64,000 nucleotides of DNA from Andreprevotia lacus DSM 23236 (GTDB taxonomy: Bacteria; Pseudomonadota; Gammaproteobacteria; Burkholderiales; Chitinibacteraceae), in assembly GCF_900176275.1 (NCBI RefSeq), contig NZ_FWXD01000019.1, positions 1-64,000 on the forward strand, read 5' to 3'. Below are positions 1 through 8,379 of this stretch, piece by piece. The first letter of the stretch is position 1. Every line of letters begins with the position of its first letter. The position numbers were made by a program, and so were the translations under genes. The notes under the pieces are model-generated. The model made no database searches. It had not been told where the DNA came from and was given only the letters and a program-made list of their open reading frames with translations.

Positions 1-240
1 CCTGCGCGAATGGGCGTATGGGTGTGCCTATTCGAACTCGACGCAACGCCGGGCGGCCCTGCCCGTATGGACGCATTTCTACAACTGGCATCGGCAACAT
101 CATGGGATTGCTTGCAAGACGCCAGCGTCCCGTCTCCCACTCGCAGGAAACAACGTCTTGACTCTTCACAACTAGGCGTGCGAAACGCAGACAGTACAAG
201 GCGTACGGCAAGTGAGCACAACACTGGCAGCAGGGTTTTG
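1..240. other. left edge, no gene recognised
   Basis: No open frame here has convincing codon use or a recognisable product. The only frame running through it continues antisense across the neighbouring membrane-protein gene and looks like a shadow. I see no terminator with a clear T-run. Confidence 0.5.
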
Positions 241-849
241 TTAGCCGCTCCAAGCCTGCTGATCTGCTCTGCGCGCTTGCCACATGGCCCTGCCCAGCAG
301 CACCAGCAACCATGCAGTCAGCAGCAGATAGCCCGTGCATGCCAGCACCGCCAGCAAGCCACCCCAGCGCATGATGCCCAAGGTGGCCCAGAACCAGACC
401 AGATAGCTCGCCCCTGCGCCTGCAGCCCCCTCAACCAGCAAGCGCACCACTTGCCAGCGACGCGAGCGGGGTTGCCGCCAAAGCGCGAAGACCGCCAGGC
501 CGCCGAAGCACAGCACATATACCCAGTCGTCCATTGATCCGCTCACCGCCCTGGCAATGATCAGGTCGTCCTGGTCAGACTCGAACAAGCCGGTCACAAA
601 CTCACCAGGCCGCCATGGCGAGGGCGCATCGGCGATGGCGGATACCGGCGCGGCAAGCATTGCAGATGCAGCCCTTGCATCCATCGCTGCGACGGCCGGA
701 GCGCTGGCATTCACGTTGATCGGTTTTTCTTTCTTGCTCACCGAGCAATGCGAGAGCGGCAGGAAAAAGCACAACGCCAGCAACAACGCTGCCAACTGGC
801 GCAAGCGTTGCAGTCGTTCCGGCGAAGGTTTGGGCATGAGGTGCGCCAT
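241..849 (-). CDS. hypothetical membrane protein
   Basis: I do not recognise this 202-residue protein. A hydrophobic segment near residues 17-34 could be a signal peptide or anchor; it ends in LSHC, which is a poor lipobox because of the His before the Cys. An Ala-rich stretch follows to about residue 75, then three hydrophobic segments at roughly 107-122, 138-160 and 163-185, and a basic tail. The likely picture is an inner-membrane protein with an exported loop. The gene is divergent from the YtrA-type regulator and shares its 122-bp upstream region, so it may be affected by the operator there. A second in-frame ATG lies four codons in; neither start has a strong ribosome binding site. Confidence 0.55.
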   Translation of the reverse strand: MAHLMPKPSPERLQRLRQLAALLLALCFFLPLSHCSVSKKEKPINVNASAPAVAAMDARAASAMLAAPVSAIADAPSPWRPGEFVTGLFESDQDDLIIARAVSGSMDDWVYVLCFGGLAVFALWRQPRSRRWQVVRLLVEGAAGAGASYLVWFWATLGIMRWGGLLAVLACTGYLLLTAWLLVLLGRAMWQARRADQQAWSG

Positions 850-939
850 CCGGTCAGTCTTGCGAAAAATCTACCGCTGTTGTGCACCGCTCGCAACATG
901 CGCCGCATTACCGCTTGACCAGACAGACCGCCCAGCCTA

Positions 940-961
940 GTGTATTAGTCAACCAATACAC
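940..961. promoter_or_regulatory. palindromic operator before the YtrA-type regulator
   Basis: GTGTATTAG and CCAATACAC form 9-bp arms with one mismatch around a 4-nt centre, ending 10 bp before the regulator's ATG at 972. A possible promoter overlaps it: TTGACC at 915-920 and TAGTGT at 938-943, 17 nt apart. YtrA-subfamily GntR proteins usually repress their own operon from such a site, so autoregulation of the ABC operon is inferred. Confidence 0.6.
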
Positions 962-971
962 AAATACACTT

Positions 972-1364
972 ATGTCGCTGCTGGCCGCCCTTTCCATCTC
1001 ACCCGGTGCAGGTGAGCCCATCTACCGCCAGTTGATGGAGCAGATCCGTCGGCTGGTGGCCGGCGGCCAGCTGGCGCCGGATACCGAGCTGCCGTCGGTG
1101 CGCGAGCTGGCGCAGGCGCTGGCGGTCAACCCGATGACCATTTCCAAGGCCTACAGCCTGCTGGAACTGGAAGGTGTGCTGGTGCGGCGGCGCGGCATCG
1201 GCATGGCGGTGGCAGCCGGCCCGGCCAGCCAGGCGGCGCAGGCCGAGCGCCTGCAGCTGCTGCGCGGCACGCTGGAACGCGCAGCACGCGAGGCGCACGA
1301 GCTGGGCCTGCCGGCCGATGCGGCCCTCACCCTGTTTGCACAATTGCTGGAGCAACACCCATGA
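972..1364 (+). CDS. GntR-family (YtrA subfamily) transcriptional regulator
   Basis: A 130-residue DNA-binding regulator. The N-terminal winged helix-turn-helix spans about residues 10-78, with the GntR hallmarks IYRQLMEQIRRLV, LPSVRELAQALAVNPMT and YSLLELEGVLVRRRG. The short C-terminal helical tail of about 50 residues is typical of the YtrA subfamily, which lacks the large effector domains of FadR or HutC types and usually controls ABC transporters. The ATG at 972 is preferred over upstream in-frame starts because the protein then begins just before the domain and downstream of the palindromic operator. Its stop overlaps the ATPase gene by 4 nt (ATGA), so the three genes are probably one translationally coupled operon. 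Confidence 0.88.
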   Translation: MSLLAALSISPGAGEPIYRQLMEQIRRLVAGGQLAPDTELPSVRELAQALAVNPMTISKAYSLLELEGVLVRRRGIGMAVAAGPASQAAQAERLQLLRGTLERAAREAHELGLPADAALTLFAQLLEQHP

Positions 1365-2218
1365 CGAGCCCTGCCATCACGGTCAACGGTTTGCATAAAT
1401 CCTTTGCGTCGCAACGCGTGCTGATCAATCTGGACTGGCAGGTGCAGCCGGGCCGCATCGTTGGCCTGCTGGGCCGCAATGGCGCCGGCAAATCCACCTT
1501 GCTGGAAACGCTGCTCGGCTTGCACCAGCCCGAGTTCGGCGATATCCGCCTGCTGGGCGATGCGCCGGCCGCCTTCAGCGCCGGCACGCTGGCGCGCATC
1601 GGCTACGTGCCGCAGCAGACCGAGCTGTTCGAGTGGCTGACCACGCAACAGCTGCTGGACTACTTCGCCGGCTTCTATCCGCGCTGGAACCACGAACGCT
1701 GCAATGCGCTGCTGGACCGCTGGCAGATAGCCCGCGAGCAACGCATCAGCAAGCTCTCGGTCGGCACGCGGCAGCGGCTGTCCATCGTGCGCGCGCTGGC
1801 ACACGAGCCGGATTTACTCGTCCTCGACGAACCGGTCAGCAGCCTTGACCCGCTGGCGCGGCGTGATTTTCTGCGCGAGCTGATTGGCGACGTGCTCGAC
1901 CGACAAACCACCGTGGTGCTGTCCACCCACATCCTGTCCGATCTGGAGCGGGTGGCCATGGACGTGGCCTTTCTGCACCAGGGCCGCATTCAGCTGCAGG
2001 GTGCGCTGGACCAATTGCAGGAAGAAGTCCGCCGCGTGCACGCTCCGGCCGCCACCCTGCAGCAACTCGGCATACGCCCGCTGCGCGGCGGCGCGCCGGA
2101 CAGCGATAGCGTGATCGCCCGCCTGAGCGAGCAACAGCTGGCGCTGCTGCAAACCAAGCCGGATGCTTTGTTGACGCCAGTCAGCCTGGAAGACCTGTTT
2201 GATGAGGTGACGGCATGA
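1361..2218 (+). CDS. ABC transporter ATP-binding protein
   Basis: A 285-residue cytoplasmic ATPase subunit. Visible motifs are Walker A (GLLGRNGAGKST, around residue 36), the Q-loop region (YVPQQTELFEW), an ABC signature in the form LSVGTRQRLS, Walker B (LLVLDEP) with D-loop SSLDP, and the switch His (STHILSDLE). The C-terminal 70 residues are the usual variable extension of drug or lantibiotic-export type ATPases. It overlaps both neighbours by 4 nt, so it should pair with the downstream permease. Systems with a YtrA regulator are commonly linked to cell-envelope stress or peptide antibiotics; the substrate here cannot be read from sequence. Confidence 0.93.
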   Translation: MTSPAITVNGLHKSFASQRVLINLDWQVQPGRIVGLLGRNGAGKSTLLETLLGLHQPEFGDIRLLGDAPAAFSAGTLARIGYVPQQTELFEWLTTQQLLDYFAGFYPRWNHERCNALLDRWQIAREQRISKLSVGTRQRLSIVRALAHEPDLLVLDEPVSSLDPLARRDFLRELIGDVLDRQTTVVLSTHILSDLERVAMDVAFLHQGRIQLQGALDQLQEEVRRVHAPAATLQQLGIRPLRGGAPDSDSVIARLSEQQLALLQTKPDALLTPVSLEDLFDEVTA

Positions 2219-3531
2219 AGCTGGTGTGGTTGACGTGGCGCATGGCCGCGCGAAAAAACGCGCTGACGATGCGACGCCCATTGACCTTGCTGACGTTGCT
2301 GCCGTTGTTCCTGCTCGGGCTGCTGAGCTTGAACTTTGGCAAGCACGATGGCGCGCTGATGTACCTGTTGTGTGTATTCGTACCGGTCGCCGTGCTGCTG
2401 ATGACGGGCTGGTATGCGCTGTGGACCAGTCTGGCAACCGCCAGCAACATCACAGCATTGCTGCCACTGCATAGGCAGACCGCCAGGTACAGCGTGGCGC
2501 TGGGCTGGCTGCTTTTGGGGGCGATTTCTTCACTGCTGGCCTTGCCCTTTGCCAGCGATAAACCGTCACTGGCGCCGATCATTCCACTCGTGGCCCTGTT
2601 GTTCACGCTGACCATCACGCCCTGCAGCAACCCTATCTTGTGGCTGCGCTTTCTGGCTCTTGGGGCGGGTTTTTGGGCGATGTCGCGCCCGGAAACGGGC
2701 AGGCTGCTCTGGCTACCAATGGCCTATACCCTGCTGACCTTGCCATTGTTCCTGCTGCCGCTGAAACAAGCGGTCAAGGTCGTCAACGGGCTGGTTAACG
2801 AGCAATGGCCAAACTGGATAAAGCGCCGACCGCGCCATCCTGTCGATCTGGCCAATTCTGCGGCCAATGCGGCCTCCGGCCCCTCAATCATGTTGCTCAT
2901 GGCATTGATTGATCTGATCTGGAATGGCGCAGCGCAGCGATTTCATGTCGCTTTGCCTGGCACCAGCGCACGCGGTGCATATGGCTCGCTCCCCATGTTG
3001 CTGATCCTGCCTGCCATCCTGCTCTGGCGCATGCGCGCCACTTTGCTGCAGCAAAAATCCGCTCAGACGCTGCTGCGCCTCACTCCACAGGCAGCAGATA
3101 GCAACGTGTTCAATCGCCGCCTGGCCCTGCGCCAACTCGCCTTGTACGCAGCTTGCAGTGCGGCAGCCAGCGCGCTGGCACTCATCGTGACCTGGACGCC
3201 CCAGCCGCCGCTGATCTGGCAGCACTGCGCCTATTACCTGCCGGCGCTCTGCGTGCTGGCAGCACCGCTAGCGGTGCCAGACTTCAGCCAGCTACGCCAG
3301 ATGGGCTTGATGCCGGCAGTCGCACTCGGCATTGCGCCTTTCCTGCTACCCAGTGTGCTCTATTGGCAACCCGCCGAGATCGAATTCTGGGTAATCAACG
3401 CGTTGTGCATCGTCGCCGGCGTGGTGCTGATGCTGCGCCGGCTGGATCTGCAGGAAAAAGCCCCGCTGGCCTTCCCGGTGGGCTATCGCAGCGATGGCAT
3501 GTTGTGGAATGCACGCACGCCGCAGCAATAG
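2215..3531 (+). CDS. ABC transporter permease
   Basis: A 438-residue inner-membrane protein with about ten to twelve hydrophobic segments (for example near residues 20-40, 44-64, 95-113, 120-145 and 164-185, then a cluster at 310-400). A basic cytoplasmic stretch (WIKRRPRHP) sits near residue 200. It overlaps the ATPase stop by 4 nt, which supports its role as the membrane half of the exporter. Sequence similarity to a named permease family is not obvious by eye, so the role rests on topology and context. It is the last gene of the operon; the next gene starts 124 bp downstream. Confidence 0.8.
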   Translation: MKLVWLTWRMAARKNALTMRRPLTLLTLLPLFLLGLLSLNFGKHDGALMYLLCVFVPVAVLLMTGWYALWTSLATASNITALLPLHRQTARYSVALGWLLLGAISSLLALPFASDKPSLAPIIPLVALLFTLTITPCSNPILWLRFLALGAGFWAMSRPETGRLLWLPMAYTLLTLPLFLLPLKQAVKVVNGLVNEQWPNWIKRRPRHPVDLANSAANAASGPSIMLLMALIDLIWNGAAQRFHVALPGTSARGAYGSLPMLLILPAILLWRMRATLLQQKSAQTLLRLTPQAADSNVFNRRLALRQLALYAACSAAASALALIVTWTPQPPLIWQHCAYYLPALCVLAAPLAVPDFSQLRQMGLMPAVALGIAPFLLPSVLYWQPAEIEFWVINALCIVAGVVLMLRRLDLQEKAPLAFPVGYRSDGMLWNARTPQQ

Positions 3532-3654
3532 CGATCACATTTCATAAAAAGTCAGCAAAAGCCGTTACTTTCTTGCACCATCTCGCGCGCCTGCATTCAT
3601 ATGGCGGGGCAAAGCGTGCTAAGGTCAGCGCTTCGATTTTGCCTCTAGCACGCA

Positions 3655-4992
3655 ATGCAACTGACCGAACAGCAAGTGCTGGCCCTGGCGCCCGATAGTG
3701 GCTCGGCCGGCAATGGCAAGAAGCTGGCGCAGGCCAAGAACTGGCCCACCCTGGGGCGCAGTACGCGGGCGCTGTGGGGCGAGTGCCAAGGCAGCGGCTC
3801 CAAGCCGTATCAGGTGCGCGTCGATCTGGCGGACTACGCCAGCAAATGTTCGTGCCCCAGCTTCAAGTTTCCGTGCAAGCACGCCATCGGCCTGCTGGTG
3901 CTGACCGCCAACCAGCCCGGCCTGGTGCAGGAAAACGGCGAGCCGGAATGGGTGGGCGACTGGCTGGACAAGCGCGGCGAAACCGCCGCGAAGAAAGAGG
4001 CCAAAGCCGCCGCCAAGGCCGAAGCCCCCGTGGACGAAGCCGCGCAGCAAAAGCGTGCCGCCAAGCGCAATGAGCGCGTGGGCGATGGTCTGGCCGCGCT
4101 GCAATTGTGGCTGGAAGACCAGATGCGCAACGGGCTGGCCCGCCTGCCGGCCGAAGGGCCGGGGCTGTTCGAGCAACAAGCCGCCCGGCTGGTCGATGCG
4201 CAGGCCGCCACCCTGGCCGGCCGCGTGCGCGCACTGGCCGACTTGCCCGGCGGCCCGGCCGACTGGCCGCAGCAATTGCTGAGCGAGCTGGGCCGGCTGG
4301 CGCTGACCATCCGCGCGTTCGAGCGCATCGACAGCCTGCCGCCCGAGCTGCAGCACAGCCTGCGCGCCGCCGTGGGTTTCACCGTCAAGGAAGAAGACGT
4401 GCTGGCCGCCGCCACGCCACAGCGTGACGAATGGCTGGTGATCGGCCAGGCGCTGGACGAAGACGAACGCGTGCGCGTACAGCGCAGCTGGCTGCAAGGT
4501 CGGCACAGCGGGCAGATCGCGCTGCTGCTGCAGTTTGCCGTCGGCACCCAGCCGTTTGCGCAACGCTGGCTGCCCGGCAGCAGCTTTGCCGCCGAACTGG
4601 CCTTCTGGCCCGGCGCCCTGCCGCAACGCGCCATGCTCAAGGGCACGGCCGAGCCGGCCGCCGCGCCCACAGCGTTTACCCACCGCCACAGCATCGACAG
4701 CCTGCTGCAGCACGCCGCGCAGGCGCTGGCCAGCCAGCCGTGGCTGGAACGGGTGGCGCTGGTGCTGGCCGACCTGGTACCTGTGCATCAAAACGAACGC
4801 TGGTACGCCGTGCAGCCCGACGGGCAGGCCCTGCCACTGGCAGCCGGCGATTACTGGCACTGGCTGGCCATGGGGGGTGGCGTGCCGCGCGATACCGCCG
4901 TCGAATGGGATGGCCACACGCTGCGCCCGCTGGGCTGGTTTGCCGATGGCCGCTATTACCCGCTGGGGGAGCAAGCCACATGGAACAACTGA
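3655..4992 (+). CDS. SWIM zinc-finger domain protein
   Basis: A 445-residue protein. A SWIM zinc finger is visible near the N-terminus, with ligands Cys65, Cys67, Cys74 and His76 (CxC-x6-CxH). An Ala/Lys-rich charged linker follows at about 103-140, then a long helical region without a recognised domain. SWIM domains bind DNA or protein partners. It heads a cluster (SWIM, DUF5691, MoxR AAA, DUF4241, DUF5682, VWA) of a kind that recurs in bacteria and is usually left uncharacterised. Its stop lies inside the next gene (13-nt overlap), so the two are translationally coupled. No catalytic motif is evident. Confidence 0.85.
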   Translation: MQLTEQQVLALAPDSGSAGNGKKLAQAKNWPTLGRSTRALWGECQGSGSKPYQVRVDLADYASKCSCPSFKFPCKHAIGLLVLTANQPGLVQENGEPEWVGDWLDKRGETAAKKEAKAAAKAEAPVDEAAQQKRAAKRNERVGDGLAALQLWLEDQMRNGLARLPAEGPGLFEQQAARLVDAQAATLAGRVRALADLPGGPADWPQQLLSELGRLALTIRAFERIDSLPPELQHSLRAAVGFTVKEEDVLAAATPQRDEWLVIGQALDEDERVRVQRSWLQGRHSGQIALLLQFAVGTQPFAQRWLPGSSFAAELAFWPGALPQRAMLKGTAEPAAAPTAFTHRHSIDSLLQHAAQALASQPWLERVALVLADLVPVHQNERWYAVQPDGQALPLAAGDYWHWLAMGGGVPRDTAVEWDGHTLRPLGWFADGRYYPLGEQATWNN

Positions 4993-6548
4993 CCCGCCTG
5001 GCCTTGGTCGGCACCGCCAACGCACCGGTCGATGCCGCCAGCCTGCCCGCCATCACCGCGCTGTTGCCCGAGGGCAGCCGTGAACAACGCCTGCTGTGGG
5101 CGGCCGGTGCCGATGCGCTGTACCGGCAGGCCGGGCAGCGCGCAGCAACCGTCATGCCTGCCAGCCCCGCGCCGGCCGAAACCCGCCGTCCATTGCCGGC
5201 GGCGCTGCGCCCCGTTGTGGCCGAGCTGTTGTCCGGCCGTCTGGAAGAATTGCAGCCATGGGCCAGCACGCATCTGGCCGAATGCGGCTATGTGCTGCCG
5301 CCCGAATCGCTGCTGACCGTACTGGCCTTCAACCACAAGGCCCAGCGCGCCGCGTGGTTGCCGCTGCTGGGCGAGCGTGGCCGCTGGCTGGCTGCACAGA
5401 ACCCCGACTGGCAATGGGTGCTGCAAGCCGCCCCTGCCCCGGCCGATGCCGCCGAGCTGGAACAGCAGTGGCAGGAAGGCACGCCGGCCGCCCGCAAGAC
5501 AGCGTTGACCGCCCAGCGCCAGCGCGACCCGGCGCTGGCCCGCGACTGGCTCGCCGCCGCGCTGCCGCAGGAAAAAGCCGAACAGCGCCAGGCATTGAGC
5601 GAAGTGCTGGCAGATGGCCTGAGCAGCGACGACGAAGCACTGCTGAACCAGCTGCTGGGTGATCGCAGCCAGGGCGTGCGGCAACAGGCCGCCGGCTTGC
5701 TTGCGCAACTGCCCGCATCCGCGCTGGCGGCCCGCGTGCGCGAGCGCGTGGCGGCATGCGTGCAATGGCAGGTGCCCGATGCGCCGCAAGGCACGGTGGC
5801 CAAGGTCGGCGCCTGGCTGAGCGGCAAACGGGCCGTACCCGCGCTCAGCATCAACCCGCCCAACGAGCTGCCCAAGGACTGGGAGCGCGACGGCATCCTT
5901 GCCCAGCCGCCGCACGGCACCGGCGCGCGCAGCTGGTGGCTGGCGCAGCTGCTGGGCCTGCTGCCACCGGATGCATGGACCGCCCCGGCCGGGCTGACGC
6001 CTGCCGAGCTGCTGCCGCTGCTGAAAAAACAGGAATGGGACGACGCGCTGCTCGACGGCGTGGCCCGCGCCGCCGTGCGCTTTGGCGCGGCCGATTGGGC
6101 CGCAGCACTGCTGGCCCAGCCCGCCCTGCTCTACCGCGACCCGGCACTGGCCGATGCGCTGTGGCAAACGCTGGGTGACGAACAGCGTGGCAGCCTGATC
6201 AGCAATCTGCTGCAGGCCGACAACCTTGATGCGCTGGAGCGGCTGCTGGGCAGCCGACCCGCGCCGTGGCCGGCCACATGGTCACCGCTGCTCTTGCAAA
6301 CGCTGCGCCGGCTGGACTTCCTCAAGCTGCCGACCAAGCGGCTGTCGCCCGCGCTGGAACTGCTGGGCATGGCAGCCCGCCACGCGGCGGCAGGTGACAT
6401 CCCGGCAGTGGTGCAGGTGATCGAAAACGAAATCGGCCAGCTTGCCGGCCACACCGAATGGCAATACCAGCAATTGCGCAGCCGCGCCGAGCGCCTGGTG
6501 GCGCTGGCCCGCACCCGACATACCCTTCTTCAGGAGACCGCCCAGTGA
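4980..6548 (+). CDS. DUF5691 family protein
   Basis: A 522-residue, Leu/Ala-rich, probably all-helical protein resembling HEAT-like repeat folds. The opening (LTRLALVGTANAP) and its position between a SWIM protein and a MoxR ATPase match the DUF5691 family. The family has no established function; a scaffold or adaptor role is inference from the repeat-like helices. The ATG at 4980 overlaps the previous stop by 13 nt; a much longer upstream frame exists but is only the shadow of the SWIM gene. The stop overlaps the ATPase start (GTGA). Confidence 0.8.
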   Translation: MEQLTRLALVGTANAPVDAASLPAITALLPEGSREQRLLWAAGADALYRQAGQRAATVMPASPAPAETRRPLPAALRPVVAELLSGRLEELQPWASTHLAECGYVLPPESLLTVLAFNHKAQRAAWLPLLGERGRWLAAQNPDWQWVLQAAPAPADAAELEQQWQEGTPAARKTALTAQRQRDPALARDWLAAALPQEKAEQRQALSEVLADGLSSDDEALLNQLLGDRSQGVRQQAAGLLAQLPASALAARVRERVAACVQWQVPDAPQGTVAKVGAWLSGKRAVPALSINPPNELPKDWERDGILAQPPHGTGARSWWLAQLLGLLPPDAWTAPAGLTPAELLPLLKKQEWDDALLDGVARAAVRFGAADWAAALLAQPALLYRDPALADALWQTLGDEQRGSLISNLLQADNLDALERLLGSRPAPWPATWSPLLLQTLRRLDFLKLPTKRLSPALELLGMAARHAAAGDIPAVVQVIENEIGQLAGHTEWQYQQLRSRAERLVALARTRHTLLQETAQ

Positions 6549-7639
6549 ACGCACCTTCCTTGAATGCCGTCCTGCGGCAGCATGCCGAACACCAATACGC
6601 CGAAGAACTGGCCGAGCTGGCCCGCCAGGACGACAAACCCAAGCCGCCCAACTGGCAGCTATCGCCGTGGGCGGTCAAAACCTATCTACTGGGTGGCAAG
6701 CTGGCCAACGGCTTCGAGGTCAGCGCCAAATACATCGGCAGCGCCCGTTTGATCGAAATCGCCGTCGCCACACTGGCCACCGACCGCGCGCTGCTGCTGT
6801 ACGGCGTGCCGGGCACGGCCAAGAGCTGGGTGTCCGAGCATCTGTCTGCAGCCATCTGCGGCAACTCCACCCTGCTGATCCAGGGCACGGCCGGTACCGA
6901 TGAATCGGCACTGCGCTATGGCTGGAACTACGCGCGCCTGCTGGCCGAAGGCCCGTCCGAACACGCGCTGGTGGCCAGCCCCATGCTCAAGGCCATGCGC
7001 GACGGCAAGCTGGCGCGGCTGGAAGAAATGACCCGCGTGCCGAGCGAGGTGCAGGACACCCTGATCACCCTGCTGTCGGAAAAAACCCTGCCCATCCCCG
7101 AGCTGGGCATCGAGGTGCAGGCACAGCGCGGCTTCAACGTGATTGCCACCGCCAACAACCGCGACAAGGGCGTGAACGAGATGTCGTCGGCGCTGATGCG
7201 CCGCTTCAATACCGTCATCCTGCCCACGCCAGACAGCTTTGATGAAGAAGTCGCCATCGTCAGCCGCCGCGTGGCCGAGCTGGGCCAGGCACTGGCCTTG
7301 CCGGCCGAAAAACCGGCGCTGGAGGAAGTACGCCGCGTGGTCGCCATCTTCCGCGAGCTGCGCAACGGCGTGACCGAGGACGGCAAGACCAAGCTCAAGT
7401 CGCCCAGTGGCTCGCTGTCGACCGCCGAGGCCATTTCGGTGATCGGCCACGGCCTGGCCGTGGCCGGTTATTACAGCGACGGCGTGCTGCGCGCCGGCGA
7501 CATTGCCGCCAGCATCACCGGCGCCATCGTGAAAGACCCGGTGCAGGACAAGGTGGTGTGGCTGGAATACCTGAAGACCGTTGCCAAGGAGCGCGATGGC
7601 TGGAAAGACCTCTACCGCGCCTGCATGGACGTGGTCTGA
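6545..7639 (+). CDS. MoxR-like AAA+ ATPase
   Basis: A 364-residue AAA+ ATPase. Walker A is GVPGTAKS near residues 87-94, a Walker B-like acidic pair lies in LARLEEM, and sensor 1 lies in VIATANN followed by the arginine-finger region ALMRRFN. MoxR-type ATPases work with VWA proteins as metal-insertion or remodelling chaperones, and a VWA gene sits four genes downstream in the same operon. The GTG at 6545 is chosen because AGGAG lies 9-13 nt upstream and the codon overlaps the previous stop (GTGA); the in-frame ATG further upstream falls inside DUF5691. Confidence 0.92.
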   Translation: MNAPSLNAVLRQHAEHQYAEELAELARQDDKPKPPNWQLSPWAVKTYLLGGKLANGFEVSAKYIGSARLIEIAVATLATDRALLLYGVPGTAKSWVSEHLSAAICGNSTLLIQGTAGTDESALRYGWNYARLLAEGPSEHALVASPMLKAMRDGKLARLEEMTRVPSEVQDTLITLLSEKTLPIPELGIEVQAQRGFNVIATANNRDKGVNEMSSALMRRFNTVILPTPDSFDEEVAIVSRRVAELGQALALPAEKPALEEVRRVVAIFRELRNGVTEDGKTKLKSPSGSLSTAEAISVIGHGLAVAGYYSDGVLRAGDIAASITGAIVKDPVQDKVVWLEYLKTVAKERDGWKDLYRACMDVV

Positions 7640-7653
7640 ACCGGAGCCGCCCC

Positions 7654-8379
7654 ATGACGCAACGCTACCCCATCCACCCCGACCGCTGGCTGGCGCTGGC
7701 CAACCGCAGCGCCAGCTGGCAGACCGATGAAGGCCCGGTGAGCTATACGCTGCGTACCGTCGATTGCGGCACGCTGTGGCTGCAAAGCGGCCGGCTGGTG
7801 CCGTGCGACCCGTTCGTGACACTGGACCGGCACGACAATATCCAGATTGCCGTGCCACCCGGCCGCTACCCGGTGACCGTGACGGTGGCCGACGTGAGCG
7901 ACGAGCAGGATGGCTCGCACGAGCGCGAGGCGTATCTGTCGCTGCAGTTGTCGAACGCCGCCAGCGTGAGCTGGTCCTTCCTCGCCCCGCTGGCCGAGGG
8001 TGAAACCGCGCCGGAGACCGAGCCGGGCGAGTTCGTCGGCGTGCCGGTCGATGCCGGCACCATTGCTTTCGTCGATGCCGATGCGGTGGCAAGGCTGATG
8101 CCCGACCCGGCCGCCACCAGCTGGTACGAGCACTTGTTCGACAACGGCGACGAGGACAGCTGGTTTGCGCTGATGGACGACCCGGAGCACCTGCGCGCCG
8201 GCAGCGCCAATATCGTGCTGCCCGATGCGCGCGATGGCGAAAACCTGATCCTGGCGCACTCGGGCTGGGGCGATGGCGTGTATGCGGTGGTGGGCACCTA
8301 TGCCGCCGACGGCCAGCTCACTGGCGTGCACATCGATCTGGCCGTGGTGCCGGTGAACCTGCTGCCGGAGTGGGATTGA
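7654..8379 (+). CDS. DUF4241 domain protein
   Basis: A 241-residue soluble acidic protein. The central GRYPVTVTVADV motif, the later DAGTIAFVDADAV and the end HIDLAVVPV fit the DUF4241 family, a domain of unknown function often encoded beside toxin or immunity genes. No signal peptide or membrane segment is present. It starts 14 bp after the ATPase gene and its stop overlaps the next start (TGATG). DUF4241 is not a standard member of SWIM/MoxR/VWA loci as far as I know, so its presence mid-operon is worth noting. Confidence 0.72.
   Translation: MTQRYPIHPDRWLALANRSASWQTDEGPVSYTLRTVDCGTLWLQSGRLVPCDPFVTLDRHDNIQIAVPPGRYPVTVTVADVSDEQDGSHEREAYLSLQLSNAASVSWSFLAPLAEGETAPETEPGEFVGVPVDAGTIAFVDADAVARLMPDPAATSWYEHLFDNGDEDSWFALMDDPEHLRAGSANIVLPDARDGENLILAHSGWGDGVYAVVGTYAADGQLTGVHIDLAVVPVNLLPEWD

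Noticed and set aside
10-537. Plus-strand frame at the left edge
   Set aside because: Antisense of the membrane-protein gene for half its length; Gln/Arg/His bias without any motif.
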